A DNA stretch of 64,000 bases from Nipponacmea schrenckii (GCA_030562195.1 CM060202.1:29064317-29128316); one strand, 5' to 3'. Positions 35,965 through 48,725 are shown, numbered from the stretch's first letter. The notes: generated by a model from the letters alone, not told the origin. Program-made: numbers and translations.

Positions 35965-36634
35965 CTGATATAAATCTACGAACACAAGTATACATGTTGA
36001 CATTATGGCAGTATATTTAAATTATTGTCAAATAAACTCGTCGATAAACATTGATAACTCGGCGTAAACCTCCAGATGACTCGTCGACAAAAAGGTTGAA
36101 GAGATAAAGTTCAGTTTTCCAATATAATTTTTTCTCAGAGCCCAATAATCCACGTGGACTCTCGAATGTCGTCCTTACCTAGAAAGATTGGATCAGTATG
36201 TATTCTTATTTCTACTAAGTTCAGAAAAATGAAACATTGACCTCTATCAGCCCCTGGTGGACATTGGACATTTATCTGTTGGAATATTATGGTGGACAAC
36301 AAAAAGAACCATCTCTCCATATGTATATATATATATTTTTGAATAAAATATTTCTTAAACACCGACACTTTCGGAGGTGCGAATATTGCTTCAATTTGTT
36401 TTTTGTATGAATGTAATGGGGTATAGCGGTATTCTTTTAATCTGACGGACTGTGGAGACAGGTCCTTAGAGACCAAGAAGAGTAGATAAGTGCTCATCCT
36501 TAGAGTTATCAAGTCAACAAGCCAAACTATAAGAAAGTTGTAATTAGTCGTGAGCTAAATAAATGGTAATTAGTGAGAAGTGTTGGAAGAACATTGCATT
36601 CTTATTTTAACAGATTAAACTGAACAATAGTGAA

Positions 36635-36705
36635 CTCCACTTTAACACTGTGTCAGTGCCCCCTGTAGTTACTTGTTACCTTCAACCACCATAATTTCTA
36701 TCCAG
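36635..36705 (-). repeat. Interspersed repeat, family B (reverse)
   Basis: CTTTAACACTGTGTCAGTGC, CCCTGTAGTTACTTGTTACC and TTCAACCACCATAATTTC are family B on the minus strand. Confidence 0.55.
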
Positions 36706-36969
36706 GTATGTTTTCTATTCAATCTCAACCGTCAGTTTGAAAAACTAAAAATAACCCTGCTACATCTATACCAGCCGATAACTTTCAAAACAACCATGAG
36801 AGTCTGAGGTTTCGGGCTTTATAAGTTTAAAAACAATTAAGTTTTTACAAGTTTTGTTCTTTTTTATTTACGTTATGTAAAATTCTCCTATTAGTCCTAT
36901 TTGGGCTTCCATAAAAGTTTGTGTCATGCGCACTTGGTTTGTTTATCGAGTTACATCCCCTTGATAAAA

Positions 36970-39900
36970 ATGGCCACGAACAAAGATGTCGAAGCGAACC
37001 GATTAGAGGTAAATACCATTTGCCATAAAGTAACTCACGGAAATATTGTCATTTTGTACCAAATTGTTGCACTAGAGTTTCTGTATTCAAGAAGACTTTA
37101 AACATCAATAAAATAATTTTTGATTGGGAATCGTAAGGGCATTTTCGACACTTAAAGCTATTAGGCCTATTACGAAATGAATATTTCTGGTGAATTTGGT
37201 AAAAGTTAATTTTAGAAACATGTAGTCAGAGACTCATGACCCAAAATGTAAAAAGGCCTATTTAGTTTTTACATGATTCTTTTGATAATAGAAGAAAATA
37301 AATCTACCACTGTTGTAGGCTACTTTCCCCCACATAACTTCTTGTCTTAAACTATGTGTAGGCCTACTTTACTTTAAAACCAGGCAGAAAGTGACACAGT
37401 TTCCAAAAGCCATATTTATAAATCTTTGTTTTCAGGCATCAGCTCCGGCTCCGCCTTACACTGAAGAGCCAGAGCCTGGTGCCACAGCCATATCCTGTCA
37501 AGATGCAGAACTTCCGACATATCAACAAGCTCTACATGATCCCACAGGTTAGAACTTGGATCTTTTATAAATTTGTCACTTTGCTCTGAATCATATTACG
37601 ACACCAAGTCATGATAATCCCCCAAAAAGACAAATGGGCCTAAAAAAAATAACTTTTCAAATGGCCTTTTATATGTTCAAAATGAGCTTAATTGTGTTAT
37701 ATATATGTCCTTCTCCATTTATAATTTATGATAATTATCACACTTGAGTATTGTCTTTTTTCCCAACTTCAACAATTATTGTAACCTGATGAAATAAATT
37801 AATAGAAGAAATATAATTGCCTGTTGCTAAGCCATTATTTTGGCTAATTAACAGCTTTTTCTGTTTTCAAAGACAGAAAAATTATTAAATATTTGGTGTT
37901 AATATACTTGTTTTGTACTCCAGGTCCCCCACCCTCCTATGATTCCTTATTTGGTCGTGTGAAGAAGGTCAAGGCTAAGTCCAGTGGAGTTCTGGATTTT
38001 TTGATGAAGGTTGCAGAGACATTGGTCAGCACATGTAGGTATCAGCAATGTCAAGATATTACAAACTTGGTCTTATACCTTGACTACAATAGCCGCTATT
38101 CTTGTATCACATCTTCACAATGTCAAGCTTTTACAAACTTGGTCTTATACCTTGACTACAATAGTTGCTATTCTTGTATAACAGAGGTTGAAAATTCAGT
38201 ATTCTATTCAATCAGAGCTTAGACTAGTTGTTATACAGACATGTTTTGTGTAGGGACCTAATTTGGCTGTGTTTGGCTGTGTCTCTATTCAGACCAATGA
38301 ACCATGTATTACATACAGCTTACAGAAACTTGTCAAGTAACAGGTTGTTGATTGATAAATCCTATTAGACTTGAATTATTTCTGTGAAATTTTAGCCTTG
38401 ACCGGTTTGTATATAATGGTGTTAAAATTGTGGCATGATGCCAAAATAACTTCATATTTTTCATGCTTTGTTTTGACCAATGTAATTTATCTGAACCTCA
38501 GTTGTGACATACAATCTGTCACTTAAGATGTACAAACGGTCATGTCTGGCAAAAATGGTCAAATCAACAGCCCTGATCTTAAGGACCTTACTCTCATAAA
38601 ACTAATTTTACAGGAATCTGATTGAAAAACAAAACTGAATTTGAAATGGAAATTATTGACTTGAGCACAAAAGTATTCTCTAGTTAAGTTTTCAAGAAAT
38701 GGTTCCATTTAGAATTTTGCCCAAGTGATTTTGAGTCTTGCAATGTAGTCATGGGAATAAATTTACTGAAGTATGCTAAATTAGGTTAGTTGTCTGCAAG
38801 TCTTATAGGTGGTACTCTGAATAAGAACACGTTTTGGATTCTGTTTTAATATTTCTAACTTAAAAAGATAAGATGTTATTATGTGGTTGTATGTTTTAAA
38901 TATTTATTTAGAGCGTTCACATGGTTATGTCAAACAAATGATAGCTGTGGGTTCCGAGCTCAGTCAGCGTGTGAAACTCACGACCCAGCTGTAAAAGGGT
39001 ACTGATAACACAGGAAAGATCAATGCCTAGAGGTTTGGCCAAGGACCAGCTGGTAGAAGGATCTTTAATTGTGAACCTAAGTTGTTATCCTTGTAAAATA
39101 TAGTTGTTTCTTTTTTGATCATATGAATTCAAGCTTTATGTAATAAAAGATATTATATATTTCATCTCAATCTTATTACAGTATGTTTCACTATAATACT
39201 GGGTATTATTTTCGCTATACCAATCGCTATGATCTGCATGGGTGAGTAGTATTTACTTATTACACATGTTACACTACTGATTACCTAGAACCAATTTGTT
39301 ATTATGTTTTAAAAGTGGGACTTCTTTTTTAGAGAGTACACATAGCTAACTCATAGTTTCCAGTGGAATGGTTACTGAAGAACAGTATATTCTGGTAGGG
39401 GCTGTCCCCAAACAACATTGGACTGTAAAAGGGGCTGGGAACTTAAGAACAGTAGACTAAAGGACTGGCACCAAAAGAACACTGGATTCCAATAAGGGAG
39501 TTTAATTTCTTCTTCTTGGCTTTACTATTACAGGTTCAATACATCTAGATGATTGCCCCAGAGAAAGATATATTCCAATATACCTGATAGTTGCAGGATG
39601 TTTTGGCGCCTTCAGGAATCTTGTCAGTTTTGTGCCAAGGCTGTGTAAGTCTGATGATGAGGAAGAAACACCACCTGAGGCCAAGAAAAAAGGCCAAAAA
39701 TCTTTTCATCTGATTGACTGCTTTCTTTTTGGATGGTTCATAGCTGGTAAGCTATATTTGATGATAATAAGCTCATTATTTTACATGGGTCACAATTAGG
39801 TCCAATACACAAGGACATGGTCCTGTCTAACATTCAACCCATAGAGACATACACAGACTCTTTATTTTACATGGTTCAGAATTCTATCCAATACACAGGG

Positions 39901-40455
39901 ACATTGTTCGTCTAACATTCAGCACATAGAGACAAACATAGACATTTTACATGGTTCAGAATTCTATCCAATACACAATGACATTGTTCGTCTAACATTC
40001 AGTCCATAGAGACAAACATAGACTCTTTATTTTACATGGGTCAGAATTACATCCAATACACAGGGACATTGTCCTGTATAACATTCAGCACATAAGGACA
40101 ATACAATGAATGAAGTTATCTGGGCCTATGCAGGGATTGAACCCTGGACCTTCAGGATAGGCAGCTAGGAAACTACTGACTGAGCAACTGCAGTAATCTT
40201 TAGTATTTGCTTGATTTAATGTACACATTCGATGTATATTATCCAAATTAATTATAATATTTGTATATTTCAGGTAATGTATGGATCTATAGAGTCTATA
40301 ATGATTTCAATGTCAGTGACCCTACCAGTAGTTATTATTGTGAACCTACCTTGTATTACTTCGCCTTCTGGTTAACCACAGCAACCTACATCTTAATTGG
40401 CACCATGTGCTTCTGTATCTGTTGTGGTAGTTGTCTAGCCTTCTGTTTTGGTTAA
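36970..40455 (+). CDS. TMEM272: TMEM272-like four-pass membrane protein with PY motifs
   Basis: Six exons join in frame: 36970-37008, 37436-37547, 37924-38034, 39182-39241, 39534-39746 and 40274-40455. All have GT-AG borders; the introns after exons 2-5 are phase 1 and the first is phase 0. The product is 238 residues. The start is the only upstream ATG (MATNKDVEANRLE). The proline-rich N-terminal tail contains LPTYQQAL and PPPSYDSLFG. Four hydrophobic segments follow: LCFTIILGIIFAIPIAMICM, YIPIYLIVAGCFGAFRNLV, LIDCFLFGWFIAGNVWIY, and YYFAFWLTTATYILIGTM leading into a Cys-rich end (CFCICCGSC). DDCP...IPIYLIVAG and FFLFAWFIAGNVWVY-type blocks are the hallmarks of the TMEM272 family, whose function is essentially unknown. 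LPxY/PPxY motifs are ligands for WW domains of NEDD4-type ubiquitin ligases. That role here is inference. Confidence 0.87.
38940..39075 (+). repeat. Interspersed repeat, family C
   Basis: GTTCCGAGCTCAGTCAGCGT, CGACCCAGCTGTAAAAGGGT and GCCTAGAGGTTTGGCCAAGG match the copy at 14265-14445. It lies in intron 3 of the TMEM272-like gene, about 105 bp before exon 4. Confidence 0.55.
39790..40105. repeat. 85-bp tandem repeat in the last TMEM272-like intron
   Basis: Nearly four copies of a unit beginning TCTTTATTTTACATGG and including CCAATACACAGGGACATTGT and AACATTCAGCACATAGAGAC. One copy is shortened. The array is followed directly by a tRNA-like SINE head on the minus strand. Confidence 0.85.
40120..40198 (-). 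mobile_element. tRNA-like SINE head
   Basis: On the minus strand: GTTGCTCAGTCAGTAGTTTC (A box region) and GGTCCAGGGTTCAATCCC (B box). This is a pol III promoter layout, but the sequence does not fold convincingly as a complete tRNA. The 85-bp units follow it in the direction of transcription, so they may be the amplified body of this element. Confidence 0.6.
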
Positions 40456-43400
40456 AGATAAGTTGGTGTAACTAAATTCAGGCTGTTTCAGTATAATTGA
40501 ACTAACTTTTGATAAGCTCAGTGCTGCAATCCTTAAAATCTCAGTAATATTATATTCTTTACTTTCATTTTTTTTATTCCTTGGTAACTCCTTAGCGATA
40601 TTAACAGCTCATGAATATTAATGACCTCAACAGGTGTAAAGCTAATTGACTCTGGGTGTTTTTGCTCGAGATTTGTTGGTCGTATATTTATAATTATCTC
40701 AAATTTAGAGTATTAATGTTGCTAAGAAATGTTTTTTGAAAGAGACTAAACGTGAAATATTTTCCCTATTATTTGAAAGGCAAGAATTCTTAAATGGGAT
40801 AATTTAAAAAAACTGAAATTGCTTACTTTATATGACTCCTACTTTCTGATTGGTCAGTTCATCTCATGAATATTCAATATTTTGATATTTTGAATTCTAA
40901 TTCTTCCACTCAGTATGAATATTCATGTTATCAAATTGACTAAAGGTGGTTGGGTCAGTAATGATTTAATCCGAGTAAAGTGCATGTGCATTGTACAAGA
41001 ATTCAGACTGTATTTGACACCCCTTATTGTTTCATTGAACTCTTCCACATGCATTTACTCAATCTATATGGTCTAATTGTAATGTAGAGGTATGTTAAGA
41101 AGAGTTCATCTTCTAAATCAGGGGACAGTCTTCAGTAGATCTTTAGGTGTAAAACAGTAGGATGTAAAAAAAACAGTTAAAAATTTCATAAATATTTCAA
41201 ATATAATCATATTGCTATTGATTTGATAGAATCATTTGCTGATTTTGGTGAAAGATTAAAAGATCTGATTATGCACATGATTTAAAACTGAATTAGAGCA
41301 GTCCACTATATTTTAAGGTAGAGTAAGTTGTGCAAATATAGGTACTATTTAGTATAGTTTTACTAAATTTAATTTAAACTTAAACAATGTGTAGTCCTAT
41401 AGGCTTTATTCACCCTCGATTTGGGGTCATTGAAAGCAAGGTTCATAATGCAAAGTCTGTCGTCCAGTGACGTCATATGAAGAAATAGACAATGTGACGT
41501 CACTAAACACCTGATCAACAACGAAAAAATGAACTTAAAACTGCCCCTCTCTGTATGGTGGGGTGGTAAAATTCATCTGAAAGTTTAATTAAATAGTTTA
41601 ATTAACTCTGATTTCAACTATGTAAATTATGTTTTGTGTTAGTGAGATTTGGAAGGAGGCTCTAAAGAGGTCAAGGTGGTGATTTTACTGCAGTGACACT
41701 CTGTTAACTTTGTTTGCGTTATGAGCCTTGTTCTGGATTTAAAACGGTGCACGTATGAATAAAGTCTATAGGCTGATATATTATCAATAAATATTTTTTC
41801 TACTTCATAAGATTTTAAGAATTATCATATTTGATAAAAAAAAATGATTTGTATACTTATGTTGATTTTCTTATTGTAAACTCACTATAACATGCGTATA
41901 TATCTTTGTCTCTGAGGATGGGTAAACTTTTTTATATTCTAAATTTTGATAATTTCTTTAACTCTGTTTAATATGCTCATTGAAAGTAAATACCAGGCCT
42001 TGAATTATGGTTGTTATTTCTGGTGTTTAGAATGCTTGGTGTATACACTCAACTCTGTGTTCATTATACTAGAATAGTTCGAAACACTTATCTTCATTAT
42101 GTGGTATGAATAATACAACAAAATGGTCTATCAATAGCTAACTGGAATAAACTCAGATTTTGTTAAAACAATTTAATTTATAACACAGTTTTTGATTTTT
42201 AAGGAATTCTCCTACTACACTTCACTTTTATTTTGGAATAACAGAATTTTAGAATTTAGAGTTTTCTTAATTAAGGTTTAACATTCAAAATAATTCTCAC
42301 CACCATAATTTGGGATTTATGATGTCACTTCCTCTAAAATTGTATCACTTAATACAGGCTTGGTTTTTACTTCCCGTTTTTTTAAAAGTATTTGGGAACA
42401 ATGTTTTATATTGACTATAACCTATATTTGTTATTTATATAAATTGGTCATTGAGGAGAGGTATTTGTATTCTTTGAAGGAGGTGACAAAGAATAAACAC
42501 ACAGTCAAAATTGGCTTGAAGTTTATAATAGTTTGATATTGTGAAGTTGACTGTGTTAATAATTCGAATCATCTCCAGATCAGTACAAATACCACTGCTC
42601 CTTCCTTGTATTGTATATACTACACTTTGCTTCCATATTGTGTGATAATTGTTTTATAACAAACTGGTATTTATCTCACCTATTAAAGCTAGTATATGCA
42701 CCTCTTAATTATAATAGCTATAAAAGAGAACTGATGCATTTTATTTTGAATCAAATCTTGTTGGTGTTTTTTTGGCTAAGTTTTTTTTTAGTATGTATAA
42801 GGTTCTTGTTACCCTTTTAACAAAGGTTGAACAGATTAAACAATGTTTGATGTTCTTTAAAGAAAAACTAACCTCTTCCTTCTAACAAGGGGGAGGTAAT
42901 AGATAGTAAAATATCTTATTCTTAGATTTGAGTCTAATAGCCCTTTACCCGTCTCCGAATTGTTGAAGTTCCCTTCAGATATTGAGAGCAAATATTATCT
43001 TTGCATGTTAGTGTTTTTAATATGTAGGTCTTCTTGTCACAGTATAGTGATTCTTACACTTGTAGTGTTTTGTTTTGTGAGTAAAATCTAGTTAAAATTA
43101 GATTTTTTTTCTCAATTTTTCATCTCCATTGCGATCTTACAAATTTTCTTACACAGTCCTGTTCTAATTAACTTACTTTTTTAACCAATCTACTTTGTCA
43201 CACAATTAGTTTCCTTCAGGATTCATCTCAGGTTTAGGTCCTATGATTAAAACATACTTATGGCTAGACCATACTTATGGCTAGACCAGATAATGTTCAT
43301 TGTTTTTTTTTTTTACGGATTTTTCTAGACAAAACCTGAAGACCAGGATTGAGCTGAATTTATCGCCTTTTTTGAATAATAATCTAATCTAAAATCATGT

Positions 43401-45737
43401 ATTTTATTGGAAATGGGAGTTTTTTTTTTTTTCATCTGAAATAACAATTTATTTTTATTTTTCTATCAAAGCTGATTTTGTTTTTTTGGGGGGATTTATT
43501 TTCTTTTGAAAATTAAGAAAGGAGATATATCAAATAAATATAAAAATATACCGGTCTAGCCTAATGTATATCTATTTTCTACAAAAGGTCATTATGGTTC
43601 AAACTCCATCGAAAAGGGCTCTGATATTATCAACTCTATATTCTGGATTGGTTCAAGTGATTTATCTGTTCAACTATTAGTGTATTGATTATTGATAATT
43701 GTTTTGATGTAATATGTTTGTTGTGTTATTTATTTATTTTGTTTATATTATCTATTATTATTAACTATACTTGTATACAAATTTTGACACAGAAAAAAAA
43801 CAAGAAAATCAGCCTGTCAGTTGATTGGTTAAATATTAACTCTAAATTCAAATAATTGACCAATCATTAGCTTGCTTAAAACTTGAATTATTTAAGGGTT
43901 ATATGCTTCAGATCTATTATAAATTGGAGCAAATTACTACTTTCTTTAAATTTGGATTGGATTTTTGTTACGATTTAGGGAAACAATCCCAGATGTCAAT
44001 AGCAAGCTAGATTTTTATACGGGCTACTGTTCAACTTTATGGACTTTTTTATACTAATATATATTTTGTTGTGCACCATTTCTAGGTTTAAAAAAGTTTC
44101 TAAATTTTTTTATCTTGTTTAGGAAAATTTTCACGAATTCGAAATGTCGTTCAAATCCCTAGATTTTTTCACCTTACAACTGTTTGTTCACTGAGAATAT
44201 TGAATATTTATTTTTTATCATCATTAAATCTTGTCATAATAAATAATCTAATACTTGTCTTAGACTGAGCTATTCATTCATTGATTTGATCAGTCAGTTT
44301 TTGTTCAAATGTGTCTTATTTCTGGCCTTTTGGATAAGACCAAAGTCAATGGTCTAAGAATACCAGTCATTTTTTCCGGTAATTATGAAGTCAACTCCTG
44401 TTTGCAAAATTACAGATTTAAGGAATAGATTCGCCATTTGTTTTACCAACAAAAATTTTGAGCCTTCAAATCATGTATGCCTAGAATTATCATTGTTTGA
44501 GAGTTAAATTTCTTGAAAAAGCGTTGGTTCTTTACTTGACGTCATTTGCATGGTTGCCCTTCAGATATATTTGAAGGAATTATGCAATTATTGCGTATTT
44601 CTATTAGGCCTACTTCTTAAAACTATTTAGGCCTACATAATATATTAAAGACTCAAATCAACCCTGTGAAATTACTATCATCTTCTTCAAAGAGAGTTTG
44701 ATGTTGCCCCAAAAACTTGCAGGTCCTTGTTTATATCTTTAATGCAGTTTGTCAAAGTCAGTAACGTAGGTCGAGTTAGCCTTCTATTATTATGAAAAAC
44801 GTGACATGCAGTGGGATAGTTTCATTGTTTATATTGATTACCTCCCTTAGTTGTTCTATTTCCGGTTATATAAATATTGATAAAATTATTAATATTATTG
44901 CTCATAGAAGCAAAATTACCATATTGTAAGTTGAGCATATTAAATTTTTAATCTATTATCGAAGCATTGTGCATTTGCTCGTAAATGGCAAAGGTTTAAT
45001 GCATGGTTTTAACGAAGTTTTAAATGTAAACAAATTGGGCGGATGCTTGGAAGAGAGCTGTCAAAAAGTAGCTATAAAAAATGATGCACATGCAGACTGG
45101 GTGTAACTAGAGGTTGGTCCAAAGTGTGTTTGCCCTAATATTTCAAAGATAATTCACTTAATTTAGAGAGAATATTCAGGCAAATATCCAACTACAGGTT
45201 ACATTTCAATACCGTATGTGATCTTGTCAAAATACACCCCCCCCCACCCCTGAGTCTGGGGCTAGCACCGCTACCGGCACAGTAACTAGTAAATGGCTAA
45301 GGGTCTAGACACTACCACAGGCACATGAAAACATGTAGCTAGGTATGACTGATATACAATACATCACTTATTAGACTCAATGCCTCTGCAGCCTGTGTGC
45401 TATTCTGTACATTTTGACCAGTGTAATGGAATATCAGTGCTATTCTCAATATATGGCTCTGGATGTCTAAGCCCACTGCTGTGGCCATATTTTCAGTCAA
45501 TAACTTAACGAGTGATTGAACTGTGAAAGTTAAATTTCTACAGGCTTGCCCTGATTAAACTACCGGTACATGCAAATCTAATATCTTGGCATTCTTGAGT
45601 TCCATCTTAGACAATTGTTGTTCTATTTAAGATTCCAGTGCGCTCCACGTATAACACATTCCAGACTATTTAGCCTATTATATTGCAAATAAGTCTTACA
45701 ACTTCATTTAATGATAATGTTTTTTATTTACTTTCAG
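40456..45737. other. 3' UTR of the TMEM272-like gene and intergenic region
   Basis: The first part should be 3' UTR; a plausible AATAAA lies at 41758-41763, others later. Two complete TGACGTCA palindromes lie at 41468-41475 and 41495-41502, and another at 44537-44544. No coding frame is convincing. The 5' UTR exon and promoter of the zinc-finger gene at 45778 must lie in the distal part. Confidence 0.45.
41468..41502. promoter_or_regulatory. Pair of consensus CRE palindromes
   Basis: TGACGTCA at 41468-41475 and again at 41495-41502, 27 bp apart start to start. This is the full CREB/ATF binding consensus. No promoter is evident nearby, so function is inferred from the motif alone. Confidence 0.35.
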
Positions 45738-47901
45738 GTAGAAAAAGATGGAAAGGTAAGGTCTACACTTAAAAAATATGGAGCCTGAAAGGTATCAGCA
45801 TAATACATCGATCCAAGATGGTGGCCCACATCAATCATACACACGAACTTCTTCAAGTTCTGATACGGCTAACACTGGTACAAGACGTCATTTGGATTCA
45901 CCGCATATTATGAAAGAGCGAGCCAATCGCTGGATGCAGAGTCAAGCCAATGCGGAGGATTACTACACAAGAAGAACTGAACAGGATGTGCCGACCTCCT
46001 GGTCTACATCACAACCAGTTTATTATGCAAGGTCAGATTGGGAACAGCAAGCAGCTGCACGTCATAATTTAATGGGATTTCAAAAGGACATTTCATCCTT
46101 TGAGGTTCAATCTCATGAAAATTCTGGAGAAGTAAAAGCCATGCCTCGTTTAGATCACATTCCATACCATTCTCAGACAATAGATCTTCGAGTCCAGAGT
46201 GGTGAAGGGAACAAGGAGGTATCTGATTCAGAAAGAAATTCAGACAAACTTACCTCCCCTCATTCTCTAATAGATTGCAGGATTCAGTCTAACTTGTATA
46301 AAAACAGTCATCGAGATAGACACTCAAATGTTCCGGTTCATTCTAAGAACAAGGTGGAGAATGGCCCAATAGACAAAACCAAAAACTCAGATGCATTATG
46401 TCATTCATGTCAAGGACCCCTGCGTCCAAATATGGTTGATAGTGAAACACAAACTGTTGGAAATGAAGAAGATAAAAAAGTTGAAGTCGAGAAAGCTGAT
46501 ATTGGAATTCAAGTTATAAGAGAATCAGAAGATTCCGAAAGTCAAACTGAAGAGCCGAGTGAACAGTCATTGATAGATTCTCCATTAAATCGGTACTACC
46601 AGAATCAAAATAGAAGGACCCTTTCTTTGAAATTACGTCTGAAAAAAATAAAAGAATTGGAAGAGAGAGACGTCGAATACTTACCGCATATTAAACGCTC
46701 CCGATTAAACGCTATCAAGAAGGAAGCAGTCGAAGAAGAAGACACGCCTTCTAAAAGCACTCGGCAGAAATTTAATCCTGAAATTCATCCAGGAATATTT
46801 TCACAAGAATTGTCAGATAGTTTTGACGAGGACGAAGAAGTTGTAGCAGAATTTGAAGATTCTGTCAATTCCGATTCCTATGATTCTCCCGAATGGGACA
46901 GTAAACATCCAAAACGTAATGATAGACCCAAGAAGAAACGGAAATCACGGGCTAAATTTCCACCTAAAGTGCCCCAACCAGACAGTCCTGAAAAAATAGC
47001 TCTGATGCTCAGAAAGCCCTTCAAATGCCCCTTCTGTCATAAAAGATTTATTAAAGATTCTTCTCTGATGCATCACAAGTTAAACAGTTGTACTAAAAAT
47101 CGCCTTGGTAACGACTTCATTTGCTCAGAGTGCGGCGACCATTTTGAAAAATTCAGTTTGTACAAGAAACATTTGAAACTTCATTCTGGAGAATTTTATA
47201 AGTGCACTTGTGACGCGAAATTTGAAAATTATCCCAATTTGAAACTTCATGTGGACGCTGATCATCCTGAGGGTGAAAGCCACGCTGAAATCCATCCATA
47301 TACTTGTGATATCTGTAGTAAAACTTTTATATTTCAAGGGCGCTATAAACGCCATATGATAACACACGACAATAATTCCAAAATCGCTTGCACAATTTGT
47401 GGGAAAGAGTTTGAGAAGGCGTATATGGAAATCCACGAGCGCTCCCATAGTGGTCTGAAACCGTTTGTTTGTGAACACGAAGGTTGTGAGATGACCTATC
47501 CTTCAAAAAAATTACTACAAAGACACGAACGGATACACATGGAAGAATTCCGCTTACCTTGTACCTATTGTGATAAAGTTTTCACACAGAAAAGCCGTCT
47601 AAAGGATCATCTCAGAGTTCATACAGGAGAGAAACCGTACATCTGTGAAACTTGTGGATCCAGTTTTAGTCGCACAAACCATCTTCGCAGGCATCGTAAA
47701 ATTCATGAAAAAAACGATGTTTTGGAGTCCTCTCAGTCACCTCCTAAACCTATTAGAAAGCCATCCATTAAGAAACCAAAGCCTGAAGCTATCCAATCTC
47801 CATCTAAAGACTACACTTCAACCTACGCTAACCCAGAGCGAAGTTTCTCCAATCTGCCTACTCCAACCCATGACCGACCCTTTTCCACTCAGCCTACTTG
47901 A
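45738..47901 (+). CDS. C2H2 zinc-finger protein 1 (707 residues to the first stop)
   Basis: The acceptor TTTACTTTCAG ends at 45737. The ATG is at 45778; an in-frame TAA lies upstream in the same exon, fixing the start. Residues 1-410 are a polar, acidic, Ser-rich region with a basic stretch (RPKKKRKSRAK) that could be a nuclear localisation signal. Residues about 412-645 hold eight fingers. The first is C2HC-like (ends HHKLNSC), the third has a CxC pair (YKCTCDAKF), the fifth has a short finger loop, the sixth is of the CEHEGC type, and the last two are canonical with a TGEKPY linker. DNA binding and transcriptional control are expected from the family; targets are unknown. The frame stops at TGA 47899-47901 inside a repeat of ERPYSTPS-like units that continues in the +1 frame to 48166. 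Confidence 0.88.
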
Positions 47902-48166
47902 GAGACCTTACTCTACACCCTCACTGGAACGTCCTTATTCCACCCCCTCCCAAAATGCACAAGACAGGCCTTATCTTTCCTCACCCCATGATCGTGCCTA
48001 CATGCCCCAGACCCCAACCTTTTCCCAGCGCTATAATGACCCTTCTATTGTTCAGTACAGTATGAACAGTGAGCTGTCTATGATTCCTAACCTACCAAAT
48101 ATAAACAATATCTCTACCCTGGGATACCCTCATTTACAGTCCTCCTGTATATATAAAGAACCATAA
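47902..48166 (+). CDS. Out-of-frame continuation of zinc-finger protein 1
   Basis: Skipping the T of the TGA at 47899 leads into an open frame of about 88 codons ending at TAA 48164-48166. It begins ERPYSTPSLERPYSTPS and contains RPYLSSPHDRAYMPQTP. The nine-residue periodicity continues from DRPFSTQPT before the stop without a break. Composition (Pro/Ser/Tyr) is protein-like, and an AATAAA at 48238-48243 follows shortly. Either a one-base insertion (assembly error or allele) or a +1 frameshift would explain it. Confidence 0.6.
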
Positions 48167-48237
48167 TGCCTTCTCTGCACTATAGGATACAGCTGTATGC
48201 CTAAATCTATGCTTTTGGCATTTCACAACCATGACAT

Positions 48238-48243
48238 AATAAA
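48238..48243 (+). terminator. Likely poly(A) signal of zinc-finger gene 1
   Basis: AATAAA 72 nt after the stop at 48166 and 337 nt after the in-frame stop at 47901. Confidence 0.5.
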
Positions 48244-48474
48244 AGTATATGTCCTTTGATAATGTATTGCACAAATATGAGTTATATTTGTTTTTTAAAT
48301 GTTAAAATCTGTTGAAGAAACTGGTAGGAAGGGAAATATATTTAGGAAAGGGCATGCTTAAGTTTAGGGTACAGGTAAGGTATTAATTTTTGTTTTAGGT
48401 GATTGTAATGGGTTGATAAATGTTTATTAAGCTAGAATAAGAAACAATGTTGGTTTTGAATATGTAATGAGCCT

Positions 48475-48725
48475 TATGAATATATTATTAGTCTTATGAA
48501 TATATTATTAGTCTTATGAATATATTGTGAGTCATATGAATATATTAAAAGTCTATAAATATATTACGAGTCATTTGAATATATTACGAGTCATGTGAAT
48601 GTAATGATACATGTGAATATGTAATGAGTTATATATTATATTAGAGGTCATATGAATATGTAATGATTAATATAAGTATATTGAGAGCAATGAATATAAG
48701 ACAATTAGTTTATGAATATGCGCAC
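48475..48725. repeat. ~20-bp AT-rich tandem repeat
   Basis: Degenerate units of GTCTTATGAATATATTATTA, drifting to GTCATGTGAATGTAATGA at the 3' side. Confidence 0.75.

Larger units (their letters stand above)
32516..36969. other. Intergenic, upstream of the TMEM272-like gene
   Basis: No gene recognised with confidence. Items seen: a plus-strand open frame at 33138-33294 that looks protein-like and ends at a possible donor; a copy of the TIR-element end (34885-34965); a local duplication (35822-35964); a reverse family B repeat (36635-36705). The stretch 33440-34110 is extremely A/T-rich. Confidence 0.4.

Noticed and set aside
36135..36512. 125-residue minus-strand frame
   Set aside because: The composition is odd (IFIFLNLVEIRIHTD, IYIHMERWFFLL) and includes a TATATA run; no start context, domain or fitting splice partner.
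40120..40198. Possible tRNA gene on the minus strand
   Set aside because: A and B boxes are present, but no complete cloverleaf or acceptor stem is evident and SINE-type sequence follows. The same holds for 26695-26775 and 31038-31095.
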